DNA from: Liolophura sinensis
Lineage: Eukaryota > Mollusca > Polyplacophora > Chitonida > Chitonidae
Assembly (NCBI RefSeq): GCF_032854445.1
Contig: NC_088303.1
Location: 18,485,501 to 18,549,500, forward strand
Direction: 5' to 3'
DNA: 64,000 bases
Made by a program: the position numbers and the translations under genes. Below the pieces are notes generated by a model that was not told where the DNA came from, ran no database searches, and was given only the letters and a program-made list of their open reading frames with translations. How positions within the stretch are numbered: position 1 is the stretch's first letter; each line of letters begins with the position of its first letter. Positions 1 to 11,566 of the stretch are shown here, piece by piece.

Positions 1-430
1 ACGACACTGCGTTTGGCGTCAGTCAGAAACTGACATATCGTATGGCACTGTGTTTGTCATCAGTCAGAAACTGGCATATCGTCTGTGATTGTCATCAGTC
101 AGAAATTGGCATCGTATGACACTGTGTTTGCCATCAGTCAGAAATTGGCATATCACACGACACTACGTTTGGCGTCAGTCAGAACTGGCATATCGTCTGT
201 GATTGTCATCAGTCAAAAATTGGCATCGTATGACACTGTGTTTGCCATCAGTCAGAAATTGGCATATCGCACGACACTGCGTTTGGCGCCAGTCAGAAAC
301 TCGCATATCGTTTGGCACTGTGTTTGTCATCAGTCAGAAACTGGCATATCGTATTACACTGTTTGTTATCGGTCAGAAACTGGCATATCGGATAACAGGC
401 GTTTGTCGTCGGTCGGAAATTGGCATTCCG
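1..430. repeat. Minisatellite, about 40-bp units with higher-order structure
   Basis: Eleven units are marked by the word 'cagtcagaaa' or a close variant, starting near 20, 61, 96, 135, 176, 210, 249, 290, 331, 370 and 410. Spacing is 34-35, 39 or 41 bp. The order 35-39-41 is followed by 34-39-41, so a block of about 115 bp (81-195) is itself repeated at 195-309. The array continues off the left edge. Long open frames across it are a by-product of the repeat and show no protein family. Confidence 0.9.
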
Positions 431-1107
431 TATCAATGCAAAACCATAATAGGGCAAAGTACCCACCGCTTGACACCCTACAGTAAGATAAATATAGCAA
501 GAGAAAAACACCCGCGCGATCATACAGGAAGACAAGAATACGGCGAAACAAAGTACCCGGACAAACGTTAAGGCAGACAACGTACCGTTACAAATTTCTG
601 TGTGGCAATATATCGACATCGGGTATTCCTTGGCACATCACTAGATTTAGTCTTATGTGAAAGTGGTGTTGTCTTTGTAGCCGCCTTTGACTCACTAATG
701 GCTATAGAATTCATCTGAGGGTATAATTGTGCACTGAGACGTTCCCAGCATATACCATTAGGCTTTGAACCCATTTCATCGCTCCTCATTGTGATGCTGT
801 TCATTATTATACCTGTCACATGACAATGACAACTCATCAAAACACGCTATCCCGCTCTTATGGTGACTTTATACAGGACGATAATTAACGAGCGCTATGA
901 GCGTTCATTTTAATCGATGATGAAACTACTTGTGATTGAGAGGAGATACCGTTTTGTTTAGGGAAATTTCCGGTCAATTTCATTATCAGACGACAGGATT
1001 CTTTGTTACTCTGAAGTCAGTTGAGGGCATTCCAAAAAGAGCCTTTTAATGGTTTTGTAGAAAGCATTTTTACACAGCTAATGTGTTTTGATTTTATTAT
1101 TGTTTGT
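431..1107. other. Non-coding stretch, nothing recognised
   Basis: Apparently single-copy AT-rich DNA between two minisatellites. No exon, RNA gene or mobile element was recognised on either strand. Confidence 0.5.
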
Positions 1108-1540
1108 CGTATCACATATCTGTTCGGTCGCATATCTGTCGTGTCACATACCTGCACTGTCATATGACTATTCTGTCGCATGTCACATACCTGCACTGTC
1201 ATATCCCTGTCCTGTCGCATGCCTGTCGTTTCACATACCTGCACTGTCATAGCCTGTCGTGTCGCATGTCTGTCGTTTCACATACCTGCACTGTCATATG
1301 CCTGTCGTGTCGTATGTCTGTCGTGGTCACATACTTGCACTGTCATATGCCTGTCCTGTCGCATGTTTGTCGTGTCACACACTTGCACTGTCAAATGCCT
1401 GTCCTGTCGCATGTTTGTCGTGTCACATGCCTGAACTGTCTTATGCCTGTCCTTTCAGATGCCTGCCCTGTCAGATGCCTGTCCTGTCAGCTGCCTACCC
1501 TGTCAGATGCCTGCCCTGTCAGATGCCTGCTCGCCCTGTT
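1108..1540. repeat. Minisatellite built on 15-16 bp CTGTC words
   Basis: The stretch is made of variants of 'atgcctgtcctgtcgc' about 15-16 bp long. At the left they are grouped into blocks of about 60 bp that also contain 'cacatacctgcactgtc'. The right end (from about 1440) becomes simpler, repeating 'cagatgcctgccctgt'. The unit gives Cys/His-rich open frames on the + strand, which come from the repeat and not from a gene. Confidence 0.9.
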
Positions 1541-3223
1541 ATATGTACAAACTTGTCCATGTGGTACAGAGGCAGTCTTGACCTACACTATTATGAACAA
1601 TTATCATAAGATCACACTGTGAATGTATAACAGTGATAATTGTCAAAGCATAGTATACTATACCCCAGTCAAAATGTGAAAATAAGTTATTTGTCACAGG
1701 GCTAATCATTATTGTGTGAGGAGAAATTTTGACTGACAGCGACATATTTCTTTATGTCAGACACGTAATCTATTTGTCAAGGTACATGTCCAGCAATCAT
1801 AACTAACGGTGCTTCTGTCACGTTCTCTGTAATTTACCTCATACGTGGCACAATTATCTTTCTACTGACCTCTTACAATAGACAAAGATCCATGCCGGCC
1901 TCTAACATGAACCATAATTGCCTGTTGACAGGTGCTCGGCCTCATGACAATTCTCTGTATTGCCTAGTCTCTATCTTTTCTTCTACGCTTTTTTCATTAC
2001 AATATCAGCGAATAATGTGTGAGTCGATTACCCGGATTGTGTGTATTTGACCTTCACACGTCACGTACACAATAAGAACTGCACTTAGGCTGACAATCGC
2101 GCTAATATAAAACAGTTTTCCCCTTAAAGCTGAACTATTCACCTGAGACTTTTGCTCCTGAGCAGGAATGAGTTGATCCATTCCAAGTCTGTGGTTGTCA
2201 TAAAGTGACTGATTCTTAACAGAGAGGCATTCATCGCAGGCTTTAATGTCTTGCGCTTAACAAAAATGTGAATATTTACCTTCTTAATAAACCCCGACCC
2301 AGTAAAACACAGATTTCGTGTAAACAGGTATTGTTTTTAGTCTCTGTCTCAGATCTCTTTCTTTTATTTTTCACTCGTTTGATATGGTTATGGTTAATGG
2401 GTCATTTAAGATTTCCTCCTGACGCTATGTGTGATGGATTTAAGCGCGGAAACAGACATTTGTATAGAAGTCGTCAACAATAATGAACGTTTCAGGTCAA
2501 TAATGGCAAGACATCGTCCAACACAAACTCAGTATAAACACAGAATGTGGTATTCAGTAAAAAAAAAAAAACGAATTCATGAAAGAAAAGCAATCAAATT
2601 TTCAAGACCTAGGAACCAGAGAGACGAGAAAGCAAAATGTCCGTATATAGTAGCAAGAGAAGACACAAACTATGGAGGTTAGAGATATCACAGACAATGC
2701 CATGCTGGGTCATTTTAATCTTAATGCTTTGTTTTGCATTATCGCTACATCTACATGTATTTGTAGTCAGACATGCAGTTTTCACTAGTTTTGAACATTC
2801 GGGCTAAGCAACTAGTATGCATGTCACAGAAAACATGCACGCGACATCATTAGGTTACCTTGACATTTCTAACTTGGCGATTTGTTCGGAACGTAATTGT
2901 CATGGAATCCCAAATCAATTATATTGATGTTTACAGACACCAAGCGGTCATGTTTTTAGAATACCTGAGGATCTTTCCGTCTGATCACATTACATTAGAA
3001 CTGATATAGATACATTCATTCTGTTATCAGAAGAGAAATTCCCATACAGCCCATGTCTGCGCGTACAACAAAGAGTATAAAAAAAACAACAAAAATGTCA
3101 GGCGATCATATCCAACGAATACACAACATCTGTCTGCATGTTTGCACTTTAAAGGAGAGTTCCAGATTGAAAGACGTAATAAATAACTTTTAATATTAAT
3201 AAAGAAAAACAAGAAAAAATTAA
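1541..3223. other. Non-coding stretch, nothing recognised
   Basis: AT-rich DNA with a short poly-A run near 2561. I see no conserved coding segment, RNA gene or mobile element. Short open frames here carry no recognisable domain. Confidence 0.5.
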
Positions 3224-3352
3224 TTTTTTTTTTTTTTGATTGGTGTTTTACGCCGTACTCAAGAATATTTCACTTATACGACGGCGGCCAGCATTATGGT
3301 GGGTGGAAACCGGGCAGAGCCCGGGGGAAACCCACGACCATCCGCAGGTTGC
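3224..3352 (-). mobile_element. SINE family A copy, 3' part
   Basis: The poly-T at the left is the A-rich tail read backwards. It is followed by the reverse complement of the family A tail ('gattggtgttttacgccgta') and body ('gcagagcccgggggaaaccc'). The copy stops near 'tccgcaggtt', so the tRNA-like head is missing. The same body recurs at more than a dozen sites in this window. Confidence 0.85.
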
Positions 3353-4365
3353 GAAAAATTGATTAACACTATTGAGGTTATCATTGACGTCATGTTATCA
3401 CAACTGTTAGCCACGAGTTCTTGACAAAATGGATGTGGTAAGCGCAGACCTACTGAGTTAAGAAAACATTTTTCAGAATTTTCGAACAGAAGAAAGAATC
3501 GCTCCTTTGTAAGTAGCGACAATACAACATGCGGACATATGTAGGAAGATTCATGTAGGTCTATTGACGGCATGAGCCACTAGAGGCTTCAGTGCGTAGA
3601 GTCGTCTGGCGGATTTCAATATTTTTCTTCCGTTATTTCGACAATTTGCACATAAAGCTATTGACTAGAAAGAATCATTCTTGAAGTCACTTTGAGCAAA
3701 TTATGCCAGAATTCCTTTTTGGGGTCTAAATGAACGGTTGCACAAACAAGCTCTGAGCCATCTACGCGTAAGAGAGCGGTTGTGTTAAAGTACAACTCCA
3801 TTAGCCCTTTGGAATCGCGTCTATAAAGGAGCTCCCTGGCACTGTATTAACCGGTGGATGCGTAATGGCCTTCCTGGTTTATGGTCAGTTTCATAACGGC
3901 AGGGTTTATAATGAAACACAGCCGTTGTTGGAGAAAATTCCTGTGAAACAAAGCCTAAACCACTCTTGCGCATTGAATCCCCCCTGGCCAGGCAGATATC
4001 ACATACTAATAGGGCTAAGTCGTCATGACACTACAGTTATGGGTTATTCGCTGAGATAAACAACGGGTCCAATTATCAGATAATTGGCACCAGTACCCTC
4101 GAGATGTTCTGGCTCCTTTATGAAACAGAGATGCTTAATTAAGAACTCTGCTATAGGAACAGCAGTGAAATGTTCAAAAAAGGTAAGGGGCGCTGTTTGT
4201 CATTAATGAAATATCGATGGTAATTGTGTTACTTTTATCTTCAGTGTGTCATCACTGAAATGTATGCTTACTACAAAAAAGGTTCTTTTCATTCAAATTC
4301 TACAATGGAAATCGTACCTCAGTTCGCACTAACTTGTACAGTAAAAACAATGGAGAAAGCAGCTG
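3353..4365. other. Non-coding stretch, nothing recognised
   Basis: No exon, RNA gene or repeat recognised on either strand. Confidence 0.45.
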
Positions 4366-4455
4366 CATCCTAAAACTTCAAAGGCCAATATCCCACATCC
4401 TAAAACTTCAAAGGCCAATATCCCACATCCTAAAACTTCAAAGGCCACTATCCCA
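4366..4455. repeat. 30-bp direct tandem repeat, three copies
   Basis: Three adjacent 30-bp units begin 'catcctaaaacttcaaaggc'. The third differs at one base (ccaatatc to ccactatc), so the array is recent. Confidence 0.9.
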
Positions 4456-4674
4456 CACTGGGTAATAATTTGAATTTATTGTTGCGAGTGTAGCAGTGCG
4501 CAGCGCGGAATGTGGTTTATTCTCACCGTGTATGCCACAACTTGCTGTTGAATATCATATGTTTCAGAAAATCTAGATTTAGACAAGTTTGAATGAAGGT
4601 CACGGAAAACAACTGAGCTTAAAACAATAGCTAGGTAAAACAGAGGCAGGAAACTATTTGGGGGAACAAAGAGT

Positions 4675-4734
4675 AGTACAAAGAGAGAATAAGTACCAGG
4701 CCCTAGTACAAAGAGAGAATAAATACCAGGCCCC
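4675..4734. repeat. 30-bp direct tandem duplication
   Basis: Two adjacent 30-bp units begin 'agtacaaagagagaata' and differ at two positions. They abut the left end of a foldback element. Confidence 0.85.
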
Positions 4735-4944
4735 AGGATCACGAATCTATCTTAGACTTACGTCTAAGACTTAAAATTCAAAGTTGTTATTTCTAATGTA
4801 ACATGGTCAAAATATTGCCTGGCAACGTAAATTGTGGGTATGTTATTGCACAACAAATTTCAGCTAAAAAAACACAAAGGAAGATACCAAATTTAACGAT
4901 TAAACTTTTGATTTAAATCTAAGACAGCTTCGTGATTTGGGGGG
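4731..4944. mobile_element. Foldback MITE-like element
   Basis: The left end reads 'ccccaggatcacgaatctat...cttagactt'. The right end, reverse complemented, reads 'ccccccaaatcacgaagctg...cttagattt'. These imperfect terminal inverted repeats are about 40-50 bp long and enclose about 110 bp without coding capacity, which fits a non-autonomous DNA element. No target-site duplication could be fixed with confidence. Confidence 0.6.
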
Positions 4945-5651
4945 CATTAAATATTATGCATAAACACTTGTAAAACTATCAGTTAATATTCCCTGCTTTC
5001 ATCAGTTTCAAATATTCCCTCCTGTCATTACGAACTACAACCTGGAAAAGAGCAGACATATTACACCCAAACATCAGTATAAAAACGTTCAGCAATCTAT
5101 AAGTTTAGTGTTGCTCCTAATGACATGTGAAAATACCAAAACCCCGTTTATCAAATACTGTGGTGAATGGTTTCACGCTAAACTTGTAAAGTCTGTGAAC
5201 ACGTTTTCGCCCTTTGAATTCTTCGTGTACATCTCTACACCTTGGAATATACATGTGGTTAGCATTCGACGTTTTTCATATAGTACATCGGTATAGATGT
5301 ATATATCCCTAAATTATGTCGCGAAAAGAATTTGTCCATACAGGTTTGACGAGAGATTAATGATCAGTCCTTTTGAAGCATTCTTTGGCTAACGTAACGA
5401 GTTCATCAAATCTGTCGTATCCAACTGTCTTAACCTTTCTTGCAAGAAAGGCCTATATCTTTTATAAAGTCAAGTATTTTTCTAAATAATCATAAAGGTA
5501 AATAGAGATATGTCGTAATGAGGAAACATTCCAATCAATTTCTACGGTAATATATACATGGGTCACCTTATCATCAGCGTTAAGTTATAGTTATTAAAGG
5601 AAGTTAGTTAGTTGTTTGTATCGCCCTAGATTTCTATGCGCTCCAATCACA
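4945..5651. other. Non-coding stretch, nothing recognised
   Basis: No recognisable exon or repeat. Short open frames have no family signature. Confidence 0.45.
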
Positions 5652-5723
5652 TTTGATTTTTGTTTTACGCCGTTATACGACAGCGGCCAGTGGACAGAAC
5701 ACGAGGGAAACCCACAATCCGTC
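5652..5723 (-). mobile_element. SINE family A fragment, degenerate
   Basis: 'tgttttacgccgttatacga' and 'gagggaaacccacaatccg' match the tail and part of the body of family A in reverse orientation. Part of the middle is deleted. This is an old, truncated copy. Confidence 0.6.
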
Positions 5724-6139
5724 GGACGATCTGAGGCAAAGCGTGCATTGGCTGAAGAACCGGTATTAATACATCGCGTCGATTTGAAATATCAGACCGT
5801 ATTTATCACAATTAAGAGCATTAAGGACTTTTTCTTGATCTTCAGACTGAATAAGATTTCAGACAAAAGCTGTGTTTGCTGTCAAGAACTCTGACGTATG
5901 AAATCTAGGCATGGAAAACAGACATACTTTTAGCAGCCATCAATCAAAATGGACGTTTCAATAACTTCCAAAACCACGTTCAACAAAATCCACAAAAGAA
6001 CTAAAAAAGTATGTAAAAGTAGAAATTAGGACGTGACAGGAAAATATCTACCAGGTATTAAAATTAATACTCATTTCCCTCGTAAATTTCTCAAGTGAAA
6101 GATAGCACTAGCACACCTCATTGTCACACTTTTCCCCTG

Positions 6140-6625
6140 GAAATTGATGATCGGTAAAGTCCCAAGTCAATGCCGGGCGCTAAGAATCCATTCCTCCGGT
6201 CTTGACACGATGTGATCGCCAAAGCAACTCCTCCAGTGAAAATGGGATAAAAGAAACGGTGAGCAATATAAACTCAGATCAGAATTCTCAAAGACAAGAA
6301 TAGTGTGCGACGAAATACTTACTCCATGCGTGATCGTACAGTTAAGAACAGAGCTTTCAAAATCACTGTATGAAGTATGAATGCCTAATAGCTCTCAGAA
6401 ACAAAATCCCTTGCAAAATCCCGTTCAAAATCCCTTTCCCGACAGGCGAAACTGCTCACTTATAGACTGCGAACTAATAATATAGACGCTAATACTAAAA
6501 TCCTCTGATTTCGTTGGACATAAATAATAAAGATGTTTTCAACAATTCATATATGATTCTCGAAGTGACAACCTATTTACTATACAGCGTAAACATGTAC
6601 ATTAAGTGTTCGCTCAGTGTAAAGG
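6140..6625. repeat. Dispersed two-copy repeat (copy 1)
   Basis: This stretch is a diverged copy of 27700-28235 in the same orientation. Shared words in the same order include 'taaagtcccaa', 'ctccagtgaa', 'acgaaatact/acgaaatgct', 'aacagagcttt', 'cccgacagg' and 'atttactatacag'. It carries no intact coding frame. The class of element is unknown. Confidence 0.7.
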
Positions 6626-6941
6626 TACTCTAACACAAGGTCAAACGCTGACTCGGTTAGCATCAAGCAGACCGAGTTCATTCATAAAGCACAAAGGTCA
6701 ATAAACACAATGTATTACATAAGGGATCACAAAAAGAAAAAATAATTACGGTTTTTGTGATGTCTAATTACACAAATATGAAAGCTAACAGAAAAAATCC
6801 TTCTTTTGAAGTGTGAAAACTATGTCAAAAAATGGCAGAAAAGGAAGCCTGTAGATCTTTCAGTTTCTCACACTGGTTTGAGCTGGTAAAATGAAAAGAT
6901 TGCACATGTCATGCTCCATATTAATAATAATGCTTATACAA

Positions 6942-7047
6942 CCGCCGCGTCCGCCTCGAATTCGGGAGACCCGGGACACACTTAATGACTCTTCGTCGCC
7001 ATATGGCTAAAAATGGTTAAGTACCACGTAAAACCCCAGGCATTTAG
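6942..7047 (+). mobile_element. SINE family B, internally deleted copy
   Basis: The 5' fragment 'tccgcctcgaattcgggaga' joins directly to the 3' tail 'ggttaagtaccacgtaaaac'. The middle of the element, present in the 15735 and 48370 copies, is missing. Confidence 0.75.
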
Positions 7048-7699
7048 TTGTACCACCATGTTTGCATCTACTTTTTTTAATGAAGTGGAAGCAATTTGGA
7101 AAAGTACGGACGTTTCTTAGAACTCAAAACGTCATTCTGATGAGCTGGATGCTCATGCAAACGTACCGTGATGTATTCTCCACAGTGGGTAAGGTAAGGT
7201 TAATGAGGCATACATCTGGATGTTGATAGATTAAGTATATGCAGGTGGTCATTTTCCAAGTGATTTGAGGTTATTGCTCAATTTAATTAGTCCTTTTTAA
7301 TTCACAGGACTTCATCATTAACTGTTTCCGTGTTTACTAAAATCCGTCTCCGCTACATGAACATCAAAGAAAAATAAAATCTTAATTAAGATGCACTACA
7401 CACAAGGAAACCATTTTTGGAGATGTCTCACTGTTGATTGAGCGGGTTGAATTTCTTATTAGTAAAATATATGCGAAATTCGGGGAAAACATGTATAACA
7501 ATGCATAGGTATTCCGTTAGTCCATTTTGGCAGACCTATACCGTACGACTCTTGTATGATAATGACTTTACGCAGAAGTCATTAAGGAGAATGGATTTCC
7601 TCCTTCCAAAATCTTGACTGTTGTCATCTAAGTGAAATATTCCTTAGTACAATATAAATAATAGCACAGCGTACAACTTAGCCACACAAGGAATTTTAG
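7048..7699. other. Non-coding stretch, nothing recognised
   Basis: No exon or repeat recognised on either strand. Confidence 0.4.
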
Positions 7700-7980
7700 A
7701 GTGCCCGCCTCGAAGTCTGAAACTCAGGTCGGATCAAACCAGCACTAAGAGGTTAAAGTAAGGAGAGAGAACTAGTTGTTTCAGTGTCAGTATAATATGG
7801 CTGGGATCGGTGTCATATCTGGTGTCTTGGGCATGATACTTCAGTGGCAGCAGCAATTTGGCGCCATGGACTCGCCCTGCCACAAGATGGCATAGTATAT
7901 ATACACACATCGAATGACTCCTCCTCGTCATATGACTGAAAAACAGTTAAGTACGACGTAAAAATCAAAGCATAAATACG
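7700..7980 (+). mobile_element. SINE family B copy
   Basis: In order it shows the head remnant 'gcctcgaagtc', the body words 'cactaagaggtta', 'gtcagtataatatggctgg' and 'catggactcgccctgccaca', and the tail 'cagttaagtacgacgtaaaa'. The order matches the copies at 15735 and 48370. It is non-autonomous and has no coding capacity. Confidence 0.85.
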
Positions 7981-9841
7981 TGATGTAATAAATTAGTATG
8001 TGCAGTTTGCAAGGAAAGGAAATGATAGTTTTTTGCTGTATGAAAAAGCCTTCCTTTGAACAACGGGCTAAAAGCCTCGAAATATGTCATTGGGACTATA
8101 TCCACATGATCGGTATATTTTATTCATGCGTTTACTAACTTTTTTGTACTTATTTTGCCACATAACACCTTTTTTATCTGGTAACGACATTCTTTGTTGA
8201 TGATCTCTCATTTAATACCAACTTACAAAAGTTCTTAGAATGCCTAATGCGAAAAACGGGAAATGGACGCATTTGCTATCACGCAAACATAATATTTAAT
8301 GCGAACAAGCCCTTCAGTATTCCCCCCCCCCCCCCACCATCCACTTTTCCAAAGGAGTAAAAGATGAGATGAGATTTATGTTTTTTGGTGCCAAATCTTT
8401 TATAGATGGCAATGTATCAAGGGACTTGTAATGAGAATAGCCCTGTTTCTTTCTCTCAAAAATATGGACACTGTGATGATGTATTCTTTAAAATTATGAT
8501 GCTGCTGCTGCAAATGTAACCAAAAAGCTAAGGCATAAATATGATAATATTTTCCCATATAATCTAACGCTATAGTGTACAAATAACCTGAGGTGTTTGA
8601 TATGTTGCCTACAGATGTTTTATACTGTTACCCACTGAGCAGTAGGGCGGGGTAGGTTGACTTGGTCGTCCAAAGCATTGGTTTCTGTCTCACAACTGCC
8701 TATTTTCAATTGGCCAATGAGGTCTCGGGCAAAGGCGTCATGATCAGGCCGTTAATTGCCATGTACCTGTGAAAGGGTTGTGGTTTACGTCGAGCAATGA
8801 ATAGTAAAGGGACATGCAATGCTACTAAATCTAAACCTCGGAAGAGACATCCATGTACCAGCCGCTATCCATAATTGACATTTCGGGTCAGTAATCGCAA
8901 GAGCAATTTCTAGAACAAAGTTCAATGCAGTCCTCCTAATAACTTAGAAATATATGAAGCTAGAAATAAGGACGGGTCCATGCAAAGAAATGCAGTAAGC
9001 AGTTTTCAATGATGGGTAAGAAGCAAGGAATGTGCTTGGCGAATAATTACATTATTATTCAAATCGTGCACCATGCTAAAGTCTATTTTTTTTAAATTGT
9101 CGCCTATATTCAGCACGCTGTAGAACTCCTACTCACGCTTCACATACTGATATGTTGCACCTCCAAATTATTGCAAGGAAAATGCGGCTGGAATACGCTT
9201 TTTAATTTATAATTTTGAATTTGCGTAAGCTTGTTTTCGACACCAAGATCGAATATGCTGGATAGTAGGCAGTCCAATAGGTTTTGACGGAGAGCGAGAC
9301 CAGTTATCTGAACTGTGATCGACTTTACCTTAAACCTTTTTTTCGGACACTGCTATGAATAAAATTACGGAGCTGCAAAAGTGAATGGTGAAAATAAAAT
9401 TTTTGGAACAGAAAATTTTTTTTTTTTGGAGGATAAAAAAAAATCACATGGTGAATTTTGGGAAGAAAAAAGCTGTTTTTAACCACTGGTACTGAAAGAA
9501 CAAAAGAGTACACCGGTTTAGCCCGACTTGTTTTAGGTGTATTTCTCTGTATATCAAGGAGGCAGCTTATTAATAAACACATTTCAAAAAGACAATATAT
9601 GGACTTAATAAAAATAAAATACAAAATACAGCGTGCAGCCGCACCCTTATACTGCCTAGTTGAGTTCGTTTAATCTCAATTGCAACAGCTATACGTGAGA
9701 CACTACTAGTATACTTGACCCAACTAGGGTGGAACTAAGGCAAGCCATATATACGTTAGGACCAAAGGCCTTAACTTCATGTCACATACGTGTCAGGAAG
9801 GCTGTGATAAGTTTTGATCTTATCGTATTACTGGGTTTTCT
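7981..9841. other. Non-coding stretch with a poly-C run
   Basis: A run of 14 C lies at 8322-8335, and A/T homopolymers are frequent at 9400-9450. No exon, RNA gene or mobile element was recognised. Confidence 0.4.
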
Positions 9842-9970
9842 AGCAATCTGCGGATGGTCGTGGGCTTTCCCCGGGCTCTGCCCAGTTTCCTCCCACCATA
9901 ATGCTGGCCGCCGTCGTATAAGTGAAATATTCTTGAGTACGGCGTAAAACACCAATCAAATAAATAAATA
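9842..9970 (+). mobile_element. SINE family A copy, 3' part
   Basis: It runs from 'ctgcggatggtcgtgggctt' through the body 'ccgggctctgccc' to the tail 'cttgagtacggcgtaaaaca' and an AAATA-type end. The tRNA-like head is absent. Confidence 0.85.
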
Positions 9971-10205
9971 TTATTTGTTGAATGTTTGCTTTATTAATAA
10001 TAATCCCAGATTGTTGGGGATTATACAATTAATCGTGTTGGCGTTTCTCGTCGTCTAAAAGAACATTTTGGGACTGAGAATGTATAATTTACAAGCGACT
10101 AAATATAATCTGGATAAAGCATAATGGCTCTGACGATTAGGCAGTAGTTCCCTATATACAGAAGAGATAACAGCGTTACCCTCATGAATGGTCAGTTATG
10201 TCGGG

Positions 10206-10247
10206 CCCCGACTTTTAAACTCGGGGTCCCGACTTCAAAAGTCGGGG
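10206..10247. repeat. GC-rich hairpin-forming palindrome
   Basis: 'ccccgactttt' at 10206-10216 is the perfect reverse complement of 'aaaagtcgggg' at 10237-10247. A second, imperfect palindromic segment lies in the loop. It stands out from AT-rich surroundings. Confidence 0.75.
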
Positions 10248-10728
10248 TAAAGAAAATTTTCTCTTCCAAATGTTTTTTCACCATGTAATTTTTTTTTCTC
10301 ATCCAAATTTTTTTTCTTCACCATGTAACTTTTACGGCACTGTATAAAATAGTTTTCAAGTGTCAGTATAATAAAACCTCAAAAAATAAAAGTTATCTGT
10401 TGTACTATATGGTACATATATGTGACCCAGAGCATCCGATAAAGGGGTTGGGATAAATACCGTATACCACTTTTCGTCAACAATGTTGGGGGAGCTCACT
10501 CATAAGTTCATTCATAAAAATCATCCAATCAAAGCTACACACGGCTGCTTTGTTTCAATACATGATTTTGTGGTCTGTATTTATAGCTCAATTTCGGAAA
10601 GCCAGTGCCGGGAAATATCCAACATTTTCAGCTCCTATGTCAGTTTATCCCACGCTCGTCCGTTTACTTCAGCCGTCGCATTAAATGAAAAATGGTCAAA
10701 ATTTTGCATCTAACACGGAACGTCGGAG

Positions 10729-10992
10729 ATGGAAACCAGATCAAGTGCACCAATATTCGGGAGACCGATCTCTGGTGGAGTTTTCAACATCCACATTCAC
10801 AATCAAAACGACGAATATCCATCCGCTAAATACCGTCGTATCAAGGTAATCCAGTCCTCGCAATCGTCCGAAGAAATGTGGACTGTAGTCAAATATGTCT
10901 TGGTAAAAAGGCTCTTCTCAGTACGAGTAGGCGCATTTAATTTCAACTGCGCGCTCATACACATGCACACGTGCTACGTGCTACACTCCTGA
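10729..10992 (+). CDS. Possible coding segment of unknown family (weak)
   Basis: An open frame of 87 codons starts with ATG at 10729 and ends exactly where the 70-bp inverted repeat at 10993 begins. Its first 45 residues include 'FGRPISGGVFNIHIHNQ', which has a more protein-like composition than other random frames nearby. Near the end of this part, 'aag|gtaatc' could be a weak splice donor (around 10844). I do not recognise the family and find no partner exon. It may be chance, or part of a mobile element bounded by the inverted repeat. Confidence 0.2.
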   Translation: METRSSAPIFGRPISGGVFNIHIHNQNDEYPSAKYRRIKVIQSSQSSEEMWTVVKYVLVKRLFSVRVGAFNFNCALIHMHTCYVLHS

Positions 10993-11251
10993 CTCGGCAT
11001 GTAAAATTGTTGTGTGATTTCGGTCAAGTTATAAATGTAAAAACTAGGGTGTCAAAGTTATTTTTCCCGAGACTTCTCGGCGTCTTTCCTTGATGTAAAG
11101 TCTTCCATTTAACCAAATATAATTTAGTCGTGCCGACCCGGATTTTGCCCGCTTCGCTTCCAGACCCCCAAAATACAGTGCACACTGTACGCGGAGAAGT
11201 GTTTTGGCTTTTTGACTGCGTGAAGAATGGTCTAACCATTTGGCGTGCAGC

Positions 11252-11510
11252 TACGCTAAAAAAATTAATCCGTTAATTTTAACAGAAAGTCTGTTGTCTG
11301 AGTGATGCTAGAATCCATTCTATTATTAAAACATAATAGTGTGTCATATTCAATGTAATACTCTGTTAGTCTAATAGAATCTTTATGTTGAATTAATAGA
11401 ATATGTGTGTTATATTTAACAAAACAGTCTGTTGCAATAGCAGAATACATTCTAACATCACTCAGACAACAGACTTTCGGTTGAAATTCGCAAATTATTT
11501 TTTTAGTGTA
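11252..11510. mobile_element. Palindromic MITE nested in the 1.29-kb element
   Basis: Left end 'tacgctaaaaaaattaat' and the reverse complement of the right end 'tacactaaaaaaataatt' match. Deeper in, 'cagaaagtctgttgtctgag' (about 11282) pairs with 'ctcagacaacagactttcgg' (about 11461). The inverted repeats are about 65 bp long and enclose about 130 bp of AT-rich sequence. Terminal TA dinucleotides would fit a TA target site, but this is not proved. Confidence 0.75.
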
Positions 11511-11566
11511 TTGTAAAACAAATATCTTTTCATGCCCATTTCCCAGTATGCTACTTGTTTTGATTA

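Noticed and set aside
85-571. Overlapping open frames of 122-133 codons
   Set aside because: They lie almost wholly in the left minisatellite, occur in several frames at once, and the peptides simply repeat the unit.
1104-1622. Cys/His-rich open frame of 172 codons resembling a zinc-finger or cysteine-rich secreted protein
   Set aside because: All cysteines come from the CTGTC tandem repeat; similar peptides occur in two other frames; there is no signal peptide or real domain.
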